A program made the translations under genes and the position numbers. The notes beneath the pieces are model-generated. The model made no database searches. It was not told where the DNA came from and saw only the letters and a list, made by a program, of their open reading frames with translations. From Hymenopus coronatus (lineage: Eukaryota; Arthropoda; Insecta; Mantodea; Hymenopodidae), in contig CM060886.1 of assembly GCA_030762935.1 (NCBI GenBank), positions 32,721,509-32,785,508 of the forward strand: a DNA stretch of 64,000 bases. Reading direction: 5' to 3'. Below are positions 1 through 10,701 of this stretch, piece after piece. Each line of letters opens with the position of its first letter. The first letter of the stretch is position 1.

Positions 1-252
1 GGTAAGTTTTTGTCCATCTCCTACGGTTTAGCAGTTTTGCAAACTTCCGTAAAATTGATCCAAAATAAAGTAGTTTTCAGAGGCTATTCCCAGAAAATTC
101 AAGATGTACATTTTATTTGTCAGATAAACATCTTTAATACAGAATATTTTAATAAAATCGTTACAGCCATTTTTGATAAAATCAATTTTTTCGAAAAAAG
201 TTCCATGTAAAGGGTAATTTGGGGTGGGGAGATTTTCGCGTCACATCCTTGT
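1..252 (-). repeat. PE repeat, copy 1, partial
   Basis: The window opens inside a PE unit. The segment from the conserved 'tctcctacggtttagcagtt' block to the G-rich 'ggggtggggagattttcgcg' block aligns base for base with the middle of complete copies elsewhere. The P-end half is missing after about base 252. Confidence 0.85.
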
Positions 253-1115
253 TCACTTTATTCTTGAAAACAAAAATAAACACCACACTACCAAAAAATA
301 TGCCACAAATTAACGTATACTTCCATTAACACTCACGATGATGACATCTAGCGGCCAAGTTAGAACTACATCTATTGTAACAGCTTTGCAGACGGCATTC
401 TAAGGCCTGGTATAATGGCGTAGGCGACGGTTAGTAATATTGGCTGCTCTCGGGTAGTCGCCATTTTCTGTTTGTTACGTTTTCTGTTCTTAAATATTAA
501 AATGCTGCATTTTCCTCGATTTCTGTGAACTGGAGCAGAAATTCAATATACAAATGAAGGTCTGGAAAATTCCAATTCCAAGGGAAATTTTTTCGAACTT
601 TCAATAAATATAGTGTAAACAGCTTTGCGCAAATTTGCTGAAACTCATATTTGATACTTGTTGTAAATTTTAAATAAAATATTAATACGGAAGTTATGAA
701 TATTTTCTTACTTGTTCAGAAATCTTTGAATACCATACTCTTAGATTGTCCCAATAATTTTTGGCAGATTTGATTGATGTACTGTAAATAATAACTCAAG
801 GTGGTTGTAAAAACACTGGGTGTCAATGTGTTAAGGGACTTTATTAACGCATGGTAAAGTGGCTTTTGGCAAGGCTGATGTTGACGGGGAAAAAAGTACG
901 GAACGTTTATGAAGAGCGCGGAACAGGTATAACATAGGAACAAGAGGGGGTATTTCCTTTCTAGTCAAATTAGCGAACTGTCTTTCGCACGCCCTTTTTT
1001 TTAATTTTTTATTTATTAAGAAGAGCAGTAATGGGCATTTCAATTATTCGTCCCTGTATATATTCAAGCGTACAACGAAAACTGCTGTGTTTTCTGTTGA
1101 CTAAAACCCATAAAA
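253..1115. other. Unassigned spacer
   Basis: No gene or known repeat was recognised. The part at about 340-520 is less AT-rich than its surroundings and has several CpG dinucleotides, but contains no usable open frame. The small frames at 716-1043 on the minus strand have no recognisable motif. Confidence 0.5.
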
Positions 1116-1482
1116 CGTCGTCTCCTTAGCGCGGTGGTAGCGCAGTTGCTTACCAAGCGGGAGACCTGGGTTCGATCCCCAGTACCGGCGTGGGGATATT
1201 TCCCCCGCTGGGAGACCTGGCCCGGGGTACACTCAGCCTCGTAAGGTCCCTGGGGGGGCCAACTGAGGAGCTACTTGATGGAGAAGTAGCGGCTCCAACC
1301 CATGAGGACCGCATTAACCGACCGGGGGGACTCGACGCGCTGACCACGTTTCACCCTCCAATGCTGCACCCCATCCATGACGTCTGTAGTGGACCGTGAT
1401 GGGGGACGCAGTGGCCGGGCGGTAGGCGAAGGTTCCTTGTGAGCTGTCGTACCATGGAGGAAAAAAAAAAAAAAAAAAAAAA
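1116..1482 (+). mobile_element. tRNA-derived SINE (family B)
   Basis: The head carries a pol III A-box-like TAGCGCGGTGG (1127-1137) and a B-box-like GGTTCGATCCC about 35 bases further on, as in a tRNA gene. A GC-rich body of about 280 bases follows and the copy ends in a run of about 22 A. The 7-base string CATAAAA occurs just before the head (1109-1115) and just after the A tail (1483-1489), a plausible target-site duplication. Both open frames across it come from the GC-rich body and are not protein genes. Only one copy of this family was seen here. Confidence 0.75.
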
Positions 1483-1489
1483 CATAAAA

Positions 1490-1876
1490 AAAGTAGAGAC
1501 TTTCAGTTTGCAAGGTTTAAGGTATTTATCAATTCCTAAACTTCACATTTAATGACACTAAAATGTGGAACATATATCCTATAGTCTGCAACACTAACGT
1601 TTGATTTTTTTTTTTTTTTTTTTTTGAACCAGCACAACGCACAATTTATTTTGCGATATGTTTTATTTTACCCCTTTCGCACATCATTTATTAGTACTAT
1701 TGAACATTAAAACAGTTGAATAAATAAAAATAGTAATTCTATATCTGAGATACATTTTAGTTTTCCACTTTCACCGTTTTTCAACATTTTGTTAAACTCA
1801 AGATTAAAGTACAGTTGAATAGAAATACTAATTATCAGGAAGAAAACGTTAAACACTGTGGAGCAAAGGTGAAAAA
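1490..1876. other. Unassigned AT-rich spacer with a 21-T run
   Basis: AT-rich sequence with an uninterrupted T run at 1605-1625, possibly the reversed tail of an otherwise unrecognised retroposon. No supported coding frame. Confidence 0.4.
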
Positions 1877-2717
1877 TCTGATGTGTTCCACTAACATCAC
1901 TTTCTCTGCATCTCTGCAATTAATTATTGTTAAAAAATGTTATGCTTCTATTTACTTCATGCTAATCGAGAAAAAATAGCAGAAATGGTCCTATTACTTG
2001 CTTCCTTGTAAGTAGAAGCGAAATAAGGAAGTACCATAGGTAAAAGTGAAAGCCAAAAGCTGGTTGCTATGTGACTGAAGTTCCTTTGTTTGCATGGACA
2101 GGAGTTGACAAATTCCTGTCTGAGAAAAATATAAGCTTTTCTAAAGCTGAAACCAAAAACAAGGAATATCTCTAAAACGATGATCTCCACGAAAACAATG
2201 TATATAATATAATTGTGTATTTTAACGTGCTCTATATTTTTTGCGTTTTAAGTTTTTTTCCATCTCTTACAGATTAGCAGTTATGCAAAATGCCGTAAAA
2301 TTGATCCAGAATAGTCTACAGAGGCTATTTCCAGATATACATTGTATTTGTCAAGTAAATATCTTTACTGTATGATATTTTAATCAAAATCGATAGAGCC
2401 ATTTTTTAGAAAATCAAAAAATGTCCATATAAAGGGTAGTTGGGGGTGGGGTGGTTTTTCTCAAAATCTTCCTGTCGAAACCCCGGAGTATACCAAACTT
2501 AAATACCAAGTTTGGTATTTTACCGACTTTTCGATTTTGAGTTATCGTGTTCACAGACACACGGACACACACACGGACCTTTTTCTGAAAATGTTTTTTT
2601 TTTTTGATAAAGGGAACCCTAAAACATATATTTCCGGTGAAATCTCGGCATCGAATTTTTGGGTGGAGTGCAATGCCTTCTCTATACACTATGTACATAG
2701 TACTTATAGAGAAAGTA
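1877..2717 (-). mobile_element. PE repeat, copy 2, near full length
   Basis: A good reference copy of the dominant family. Read left to right it starts TCTGATGTGTTCC after an A run, has ACTTTCTCT about 25 bases in, then a long AT-rich body, a G-rich GGGGTGGGGTGG block (about 2440), an internal near-palindrome AAATACCAAG / TTTGGTATTT (about 2500-2520), a CACACGGACACACAC tract (2550-2580), and finally the terminal palindrome and AGAGAAAGTA. No target-site duplication is evident: the left flank is A-rich and the right flank continues AAACAAG. No transposase or reverse transcriptase motif is present, so the unit is non-autonomous. The ends suggest a Helentron-type rolling-circle derivative. An unusual foldback element is the alternative. 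Confidence 0.8.
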
Positions 2718-2791
2718 AAACAAGTAAAGGTAGAATTTATAGATTTTGAGCTAGTATACCATTTCTTTTTATACAAGCAAGAAAACGTGTG

Positions 2792-3127
2792 AGGTTCGCT
2801 TTCGGAAGGTCTCAGTTCGATTCCCGTTGAGCCGGTCAATCAGACTCATTTTTTCCCCCCGGATTTGCCTGTCGCTCATTTTCTGACATTTTAGTTCCTT
2901 GTCAGTTTCAGGGTCGGAGGGTCAGAACGTGCCGAGGCGCATGACTGTGGGATTTGATTTGAGTAATTGAGTATTCTGTGGTGTGAAGTGTGACTAACTC
3001 TTTTTGTACAAGTTAACGGTAATAACCTCAACATAATAGCAGACGCTATGAAATAAATGCCGAAGCGTTTAAAGCGCCAATGAGGGCGTATCTTGTAAGA
3101 AGTGAAAAAAAAAAAAAAAAAAAAAAA
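2792..3127 (+). mobile_element. Probable tRNA-derived SINE, 5'-truncated
   Basis: A B-box-like CAGTTCGATTCCCG lies at about 2814-2827, followed by about 260 bases of non-PE sequence and a terminal run of about 24 A (3104-3127). No clear A box is present, so the head looks truncated or diverged. The A tail abuts the next PE copy directly. Confidence 0.5.
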
Positions 3128-3478
3128 TCTGATGTGCTCCATTCACTTGATTTTCTCTACCTCTGTAACAAATTATTGTTAATAAGCTTATTCTTCTATC
3201 TACTTCATGCTAATCGACATAAGCAGTAGCAGAAACGGTTTTACTGCTTAGTCTCTAGCTAGAAGGGAAATAAGGGGATACACCCGGCTAAACATACAGG
3301 CAAATGCTTTAAAATTGATTGCTATGAAATAGAAATCCGATTCTTTGAGTGGTCAGGTGTTGACTCGTTCCCGTGAGAGAAAACGATTAAGTATTTTAGA
3401 AATAAAATTAATAACAAGAATATCTTAGAAACGGTCAAGCCCAGAAAAAAAATGCATGTAACATAAATGGTGTGTTTT
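3128..3478 (-). repeat. PE repeat, copy 3, T-end half
   Basis: Starts TCTGATGTGCTCC and follows the consensus as far as 'tggtgtgtttt', where the LTR-like insert interrupts it. The same copy resumes at 4611. Confidence 0.85.
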
Positions 3479-4610
3479 CCGGTGTTATCGTTTGTACCAC
3501 ATTTGGGACGCCTTATGCTGTGAACTCAGATGTTGGGTGCCCTGTGCGGTGGCCTTATCCCCACATTCAAAGCCCCAGATGCTGAGTTTTCTGCTTCGAG
3601 CTCAGATTGATGACGTTGACAGGACTCTCTCCACTACCTATGAGTAGACCCACGTACCTGGTGAGATGAATCTACTACCGTTGAATTTTGCCTCGGCGTT
3701 GCTCAGCCTGCACAATGGTTGACTCTCTCGGAGTGATGCAGCTAATGGGTAGTTCAGGGAGTGATCTTATAATAATAAAACTTATGTAACTTTCCTGGAG
3801 TTTATTTCTTGCTAGGAGAGGCGAGACAAGCACTTTTGCTTTACAACTATGCTAACTTGTACACTTGTTATGTACTTTAGCACTTGGCTGATCACATAAT
3901 AGAAAAAATAGAAAAAATAAAAATAAAAGGGATCCTTTATTACTTTTTTTCCAATTAAAAGTTTATAAATTCTTCATGCAATTTATGAATAATTAAATTT
4001 CATTAAAGTTCCTTCTTCTTCCTTAATTCTGCATTATACAATATACTTTAACACACACGTCACTGACTTTAAAGATACATAGAGCACTGGAGACTACTAA
4101 GCTTTCGTTACACGTTACAATGTTTAACTTTGTGGGAAAAAGTTACGTTCAGGACAACCGACAGCATGACAGCGACAGACAGATATCAACAGACAGCAGA
4201 TATTAACAGACAGCCCCGATGTGCCTTCTTGGGCTCTTTATATACAAAAAACACCGTCATGGTGCCTCATTCTGATTGGACAGAAAGGCCGCGTGATTGA
4301 CGTAAATATTACCCAAAAGTCAATTTTCTCTTCCCAGGGTGCACTGTAACCCTCTTATCTTGTACAATGAAGAATTGCCGTCTTCCGAATGTTAAGGTTT
4401 ACCCCCATTGTAACTCGATTGTACGTGACTGGATAAAAGAAACCTTTCCAACAGAAGCGCTTCTCGCCCCCTCCTACTCTCTTGGCGTCAGCTCTTTATT
4501 TCTGCTCCAGGCTGAAGTTACTCTGTTAGATTTGTACTCTTTTAGCTTTACATTGATAAATAATTAATAACTAATAATAGTTTTTATAGGGAAGCTAATT
4601 AGCAGTCTCA
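3479..4610 (-). mobile_element. LTR-like insertion (putative solo LTR) inside PE copy 3
   Basis: The PE sequence stops at GTTTT (3474-3478) and resumes with GTTTT (4611-4615), giving a 5-base target duplication around 1132 bases of unrelated DNA. On the minus strand the insert begins TGAGACTGC and ends ACGATAACA four bases short of the duplication, so it has TG...CA termini. It carries a strong TATATAAAG box (4236-4244) and, about 430 bases downstream, an AAATAAAC polyadenylation-like signal near 3800. Internal short tandem repeats built on ACAGACAG lie at 4165-4215. TG...CA ends, a 5-base duplication and a TATA/poly(A) order are what a solo LTR of a Ty3 or BEL element would show. No gag or pol is present. 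The four extra bases at the left edge leave the exact end uncertain. Confidence 0.5.
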
Positions 4611-5089
4611 GTTTTAACGAGCTCTACATTTTTGTGTTGTAGGTTTTTGTCTGTCTTTTACTGTTTACCAGTTATGCACAATTCCACAAAACTCATTCAG
4701 AATAAACATGTCTTCAGATGCTATTCCCAGAAAATTCAAGATATAAATTTTATTTGTCATGTAAATATCTTTAATATACTATATTGTAATCAAATCATTA
4801 GCATTGTTGAGAAAAACAAAATTTTCGAAAGTTTTCTTGAAAATCTTTGTGTCGCATCTTCGGAAAGTGCCAATCTTAAATACCAAAGATGATATTTAAC
4901 GCTATTTTTTCAGCTATGCTGTCCACAGACACACACACACGGACCTTTTAAAATGTTTTTTTTTTTTTTTTTTTGTGAATTCAGGGGGATCTATAACATG
5001 TATTTCTGGTGAAATCTCGGCATCAAATTTATGGGCGCATTACAATACCTTCTCTATACGCTATGTACATAGCACGTGTAGAGAAAGTA
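4611..5089 (-). repeat. PE repeat, copy 3, P-end half
   Basis: Continues copy 3 after the insertion and ends with the terminal palindrome (about 5050-5085) and GAGAAAGTAA. With the left part the copy totals about 830 bases, so it was complete before being interrupted. Confidence 0.85.
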
Positions 5090-5423
5090 AAAACCCAACA
5101 GTATTGCCAAGCATTAGGTAATTAATATGAACAATGAATTAATGGCGGCGTAACTTATTAAATATGGAAATCTTGTGAGTAAAAAACCGTACCTACTATA
5201 AGTCTTATAAGTCTTTTACAAACTTTGTGTTATGTAAGATTCCTGAAAAAACTCAGTAGTAAACAATTTAACTTGATTGTTGACTTCGTGTCCCATTTAG
5301 GGCAATATAAATAACATACTAAGTAGTCAGTAACTGACTCATTTAAAATAATATATACCCCGGTTTATAGTAATTACTTCGTCTTTCTTGTAATCAAAGT
5401 TTGGCAAACACAAACAAATATAT
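5090..5423. other. Unassigned AT-rich spacer
   Basis: AT-rich; no gene, tRNA-like box or recognised repeat. Confidence 0.4.
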
Positions 5424-5940
5424 TCTGATGTGTTCAATTCACATGCATTTCTCTACGTGATCTGCAAACAAACTATTCCTAGAAACTATGCTTTTATCTA
5501 CTTAATGCTAATCGAGATAATAGTCGTATTAATTAGTTCAAGGGAAACAAGGTAATACATACAGCAGGCTGAAGTGATAGTCATAACTTTTAAAAGCCGT
5601 TTGCTTGTGATTGAAATTCGGTTCGCTAGACATGCCTTAGAATAAAATAAAAGAAACAGGCAAATTCTATTCGAGAAAAAAGTAAGTATTTTAAAAGTTT
5701 ATATTATTTCGGAAATGATTAACTGCACAAAAATGCTATTTTGCGTGTAAATATCTTTAGGAGTAATATAAAATATTTTAAAGCGATAAACAATTTTCAT
5801 AAATTTTCTATGTTAGGAGTAATTTGGGTTGGAGAAGCTTTTCTGAAAATTTTCCTGTAGCATCTTTGGAATATGCGGAATATATGTGTCAAGTGTGATA
5901 TTCAAACGACTTTTCGTTTTTGAGTTATCATGTTCATGAG
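5424..5940 (-). repeat. PE repeat, copy 4, diverged
   Basis: Starts TCTGATGTGTTCAATTC and keeps the order of the conserved blocks, but lacks the central 'tcttacggtttaccagtt' segment and the P end. It stops just after the 'gagttatcatgttcatg' block. Confidence 0.75.
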
Positions 5941-6344
5941 TAAGATAAATAAATAAATTCCAAATTCGTACCCCGACACTATACCGTAGCATATATTCAA
6001 ACTTTAAATTTGTTTTCAAAAAAAAAAAAATTCAGATAATTAACTAATCTAAAGGCTTATATTTCAAATTGAAACCAATAAACAAGGATCTAGAATTTTA
6101 GAAAGAAAAAACAATGTGTAAATGAATTAAATATAAAATAGTACTATAATAAGCAATATATTCTAAAACAAAATTATTACCGGAAAACCAGCAATTTTAC
6201 AACTGGGATCCAACTGTTAACTAATACCTACTATAATCTACATCTCCAGTATCCAGCGAAAAGTGCTGGTAACAAGTACTAAGTTGTATATTTATACAAT
6301 AAGTTTAGTTTACTTACTAATAATGTCATTTATATATACTAATT
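5941..6344. other. Unassigned AT-rich spacer
   Basis: Very AT-rich with no recognisable gene. It borders the left inverted arm of the TATG element, and the similarity to the right flank stops at about 6345. Confidence 0.4.
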
Positions 6345-7064
6345 TATTAACAAGTAGAAAACTTAATAAAAAGGGATAGGTTGTAAAGGAATATAATGGC
6401 ATTTATAAAATAATGATTTGTTAATATAATACCACAAAAACTTTTATATTAAATATTATGAATAAAATAATGTGGAAAAAAAAACAGTTTAATATGTACG
6501 TATGTATGTATGTATGTATGTATGTATGTATGTATGTATGTATGTATGTATGTATGTATGTATGTATGTATGTATGTATGTATGTATGTATGTATGTATG
6601 TATGTATGTATGTATGTATGTATGTATGTATGTATGTATGTATGTATGTATGTATGTATGTATGTATGTATGTATGTATGTATGTATGTATGTATGTATG
6701 TATGTATGTATGTATGTATGTATGTATGTATGTATGTATGTATGTATGTATGTATGTATGTATGTATGTATGTATGTATGTATGTATGTATGTATGTATG
6801 TATGTATGTATGTATGTATGTATGTATGTATGTATGTATGTATGTATGTATGTATGTATGTATGTATGTATGTATGTATGTATGTATGTATGTATGTATG
6901 TATGTATGTATGTACATATTAAACTGTTTTTTTCCACATTATTTTATTCATAGTATTTAATATTAAAGTTTTTATCGTATTATATTAACAAATCATTATT
7001 TTATAATTGTCATTATATTCCTTTACTACCTATCCCTTTTTATTAACTTTTCTACTTGTTAATA
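6345..7064. mobile_element. Inverted-repeat element with a TATG microsatellite core
   Basis: The left arm (6345-6499) and right arm (6912-7064) are reverse complements with 8 mismatches and one 2-base difference in an A run over about 155 bases, roughly 95% identity. Both arms end inward in AATATGTAC, and everything between them is TATG repeat. The outer ends start TATTAACAAG, and beyond them the two flanks are unrelated. Flanking TACTAATT and CATTAATT match at 6 of 8 bases, which may or may not be a target duplication. The structure is that of a foldback or MITE-type element whose loop is a simple repeat. No coding capacity exists. Confidence 0.7.
6501..6912. repeat. Perfect (TATG)103 microsatellite
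   Basis: 412 bases of uninterrupted TATG as printed. Because the period is 4, all three forward and several reverse frames are open and translate as a four-residue repeat (MYVC or YIHT). These long frames are artefacts. The exact copy number may be affected by assembly. Confidence 0.95.
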
Positions 7065-7140
7065 CATTAATTTTCTACTGAATACTTATTTATAATAAAC
7101 ATTTAAACATTAACTATCACTACACAATAGCATTATAACT

Positions 7141-7495
7141 ATCAATAATTCCACCATCTCCCTCACTATTGTCATCATTTTACTCCTGCCATACTCCTTC
7201 CTCAACATCAAGGCTGCAAATTCAGAAATAACGATCCTATTCTCTATACCGGCACATTTTTCTCTCTCATCTCCATTCTTCTGCTCCTTCCGCGCTCACT
7301 CCATAACTATAAATTCACAATAATAATCCTACTCGCTACACCGGCACCTTCTTCTCTCTCATATCCATTCTCCTCATCTCCTTCTCGCTCACATCATTAA
7401 TATTAGTTCAGCTATAATAGTCCTATTCATTACACCGACACTTTCTTACCTCGTCTCCATTCATCTCCTTCCTCCCTCTTCACATTAATTCTGTA
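7141..7495. repeat. Diverged tandem repeat, about 93-base period, C/T-rich
   Basis: Three recognisable units start near 7218 (AAATTCAGAAATAACG), 7311 (AAATTCACAATAATAAT) and 7404 (AGTTCAGCTATAATAG). Each continues with a ATCCTATTC / CTACACCGGCAC block and a CTCATCTCCATTC block. A weaker partial unit precedes them at about 7141-7217. It lies about 75 bases beyond the TATG element's right arm. Confidence 0.65.
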
Positions 7496-7823
7496 TTGCT
7501 CTAAAATGTCCCTTAAATTTTAATGTTACAATTAAATCGTGTTCATGGACACGCGGACACACATACACACACCCTAAAATATGCATTTCCAACTGTTTCT
7601 GAACTGCTGTTCCTTCTGTAGGATCTTTTTTCACTTTTCCGTTTCATTTCCTAAGAATCTTCCCATCATTATAATTATTGTGTTTGATCTTGGAGTCATC
7701 ATTTTAATGACTATAAATAGGATGATATGTAGCTCAATATCAGCAATTTATCTATCTTTTAAATTTCTACAGAATTTTACTGTTGTATTTAATGTATAAG
7801 ATACCTAGGTTAACTACATTATT
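7496..7823. other. Spacer with a PE fragment
   Basis: Bases 7535-7590 ('aatcgtgttcatggacacgc' followed by 'cacacccta') match the simple-repeat part of the PE unit in minus orientation. The rest is unassigned AT-rich DNA with no supported gene. Confidence 0.4.
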
Positions 7824-8490
7824 ACTTTCTCTACACGTACTATGTACATAGTGGATAGAGAAGCTATTGCATTCCACCCAAAGGTTTGATACCGTGATTT
7901 TACCGTGTTTACATGTATTGGGTCCCCCTGAATCCAAAAAAAAAGCATTTTTAGAAAAATTTTCGTGTGTTTCTGTCTATCTGTGTGTGTGTGTGTGTAT
8001 GTACTTTACATGGAACTTTTTTCGAAAATAAAAATGTATATCTTGAATTTTCTGGGAATAACTTCTGAAGACTACTTTATTGTGGATCAATTGTACAGAA
8101 TTTTGCATAACTGCTAGACCGTAATACATGGGCAGAAACTTAACTGCATAAAAAATGTAGACCACGATAAAAAATGTATATAATATACATTTTTTCGTGG
8201 AGTTGATCGTTTTTTTAGATATTCCTTGTTTTTGGTTTCAGCTTTGAAAAACTTATACCTTTCTCATTCAGGAATGTGTCAACTCCTGTCCATACAAACA
8301 AAGGAACTTCAGTCACAGAGCAACCAGCTTTTGACTATCACTTTAACCTATGGTGCTCCCTTATTTCGCTTCTACTTACAAGGAAGCAAGTAATAAGACG
8401 ATCAGCATGAAGTAAATAGAAGCATAAGTTTTTAAGAATAACTTGTTGCATAGCTGTAGAGAAACTCATGTGAATGGAACACATCAGTTT
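7824..8490 (+). repeat. PE repeat, copy 5, internally deleted
   Basis: Has the P-end palindrome (CTACACGTACTATGTACATAG) and the T end (TGTGAATGGAACACATCAG). About 150 bases are lost between the GT tract (about 7999) and TTTACATGGAAC, and a further 90 or so after 'cgaaaataaaa'. Confidence 0.85.
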
Positions 8491-9351
8491 CTATTATCAT
8501 AATTAAAAAGAGTACCTAGCTATTTTATTTTAATGACAGTATTGCAATGAGCTTATTTTTAAACAAAATGTACGTGCATATTATTATATCTTATTATTGT
8601 TATTTATTGCATTAATTATTATGAATATATTATAATGACAAACAAATGTAAAACTAATGTATTAATTGAATGCATGTAGATGAATATTTAATAAAAAAAA
8701 AGTAACTAGCTATTGCTGCTTTTGACTAGTACTGTGGCATCGGACAAATTATGTAAATTTTGTGTAGAATATCCAAAGGTGGAAGTCAAACTGGGCAACA
8801 AGTGAAATAAGAGGCGAGAGGAAACGAGGTCGGTAATGCATTCCTCCATCGGAGTGGTGTGGAGGTGTTATATAGCTAAGGGACCAGCAATTAGCCCAAT
8901 TATGTCGACAGAATGTATCGGCTAAGCATGGCATTAACGGCAGCAATTTAATGAGCGTTCTCAACGATCTAAGTGCCTTAGTCGAAACAAGCTCTACTGG
9001 AATGGCGAGTTCTTTTGTCTCGTGCATGAAAGGCTCTTTGGATAAGTGGGGCAAATTATAAACACCTTACTAGATGGTAGTTGTCAAACATAGATAGTTC
9101 GTGTACTTGAACAGCTTGGTATGTTTTATTCATACTCTTTTAGTAAACATGTTTACTTATAACTTCGAATATTCAGCATAAAAACTGAAGTTTAAAGAAA
9201 ATGAGTAACATAGTAGTATCAGTATAACAGGAGTATTATGCGAAATAATATCAATAATTAAATGCGAACTTCTGTTTGTAGGTATTTTTTAATCACTAAG
9301 AAAATAATTTACCAGCAAGCTCCCTTTATTCTGCTTGCACATGTTGCAGGT
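8491..9351. other. Unassigned spacer
   Basis: AT-rich to 8750. The piece at 8745-9060 is more balanced in composition and carries a 101-codon frame on the minus strand (8749-9054) with no recognisable motif and no splice-site context. No gene is called here. Confidence 0.4.
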
Positions 9352-9368
9352 ACACACAGACACACACA

Positions 9369-9409
<41 letters not shown>
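9352..9409. repeat. Compound microsatellite (CA)n(CT)n
   Basis: CACACAGACACACACACA followed by about 20 CT units. The frame across it encodes only Leu-Ser repeats. Confidence 0.95.
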
Positions 9410-9412
<3 letters not shown>

Positions 9413-9539
9413 AGTTCAGATGGAAAAATCTGTGGCCAGCATTTGGAAAGTTTCGTGGAGTCGGTCATCCTGATCTTGGCTTTTCTCGTGACTTCCCCTT
9501 ATCGGCAGACGATTATATGGAAGGCTATCACCTGAACAA

Positions 9540-9780
9540 ATTTCCAATCACTCTAAAATTTAAAATGTTTTGGGCTGTTTTGCCGTGGCCTGTTGGATAA
9601 TATGTTTTTTTTAAATATTTATTCTTAAAGTTTCGTCCATATCTGTGAGGGTCATCTTCAGAGGCATTGTACCCAAGCCCCTATCTCGGTCAAGAATTAT
9701 AGCAGTGTGAGTTGGAGCCGGTATACACATACACACACGCACAATCACTCAGGCTTGGTGGAGTATTATAGCCTGGGGAT
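9540..9780 (-). other. Possible retroelement end with a 'CTGAAGATG...GACGAAAC' motif
   Basis: On the minus strand, bases 9662-9627 read CTGAAGATGACC, a short spacer, then GGACGAAACTTT, followed by an AATAAATATTT stretch. This arrangement is often seen at the ends of Penelope-like and some other non-LTR elements, and loosely recalls a hammerhead core (CUGAUGA...GAAA), although the CTGAAGATG spacing is wrong for an active ribozyme. No coding sequence accompanies it. Confidence 0.25.
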
Positions 9781-9904
9781 TTTTGGAGTTGGGAAAGTAT
9801 AGAGAACCAGCTGTGGTTTAATTTGAGTCCATCGTCTTTGTTAAACTTGTTTTGTATTCTTATGCATTATCATGGCCCCTGTATAAACGGGAGTAACAAT
9901 TTTT

Positions 9905-10700
9905 ACTTTCTCTATATCTACTATGTGCATCCACACAAAAATTCGATACCGAGATTTCACCGGAAATATATGTTTTAGGGTCCCCAATATCCAAAAAAAG
10001 CATTTTCACAAAAAGGTACGTGTGTGTATGTGTGGTTTTGAACACGATAACTCAAAAACGAAAAGTCGCTAAAATACCAAACTTGTTATTTAAGTTTAGT
10101 ATCTTCCAGGGATGCGACACGAAGATTTTGAGAAAAATCTCCCACCTCCAACTACCCTTTACATGGAAATAATGTCCAAAATTTTGATTTTCTTAAAAAT
10201 GGCTCTAACGATTTTGATCAAAATATCGTATATTAAAGATATTTACCTGACAAATCAAATGTATATCTTGAATTTTCTGGGAATAGCCTCTGAAGACTAC
10301 TTTATTGTGGATCAATTTTATGGAATTTTGCATAGCCGTAAGAGAAGGACAAAACTTGCCACACAAAAAATGTACAGCACTTTAAAACACACAATTTAAG
10401 TTATATGTATTTTTTTCGTGGAGTTGATCGTTTTTAAGATATGCCTTGTTATTGGTTTCAGCTTTAGAAAACAGGAATTTGTCAACTCATGTCCATACAT
10501 ACAAAGGCACTTCAGTCACATAGCAACCCCTGTAACCTATGGTACTCCTTTATTTTCCTTCTAGGTGCATGGAAGCAAGTAATAAGACTATTTCTGCTAT
10601 TTTTTCTCGAATAACATGCAGTAAACAGAAGCATAGGCTTTTTAATAATACTTTATTTCAAAAATGTATAGAAAGTTATGTGAATGGAACACAAATTTTT
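9905..10700 (+). repeat. PE repeat, copy 6
   Basis: The P-end palindrome has lost its right half (CTATGTGCAT joins directly to CCACACAAAAATTCG). The body is complete and the T end reads AATGGAACACAAATTTTT. It is followed without spacer by copy 7 in the same direction. Confidence 0.85.
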
Positions 10701-10701
10701 T

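Noticed and set aside
6449..6960. Five overlapping frames of 142-162 codons
   Set aside because: They translate the perfect TATG repeat (period 4 leaves several frames open) plus a few bases of the arms; there is no gene.
8749..9054. A 101-codon minus-strand gene
   Set aside because: No recognisable motif, no splice or promoter context, and the opposite strand reads about as well.
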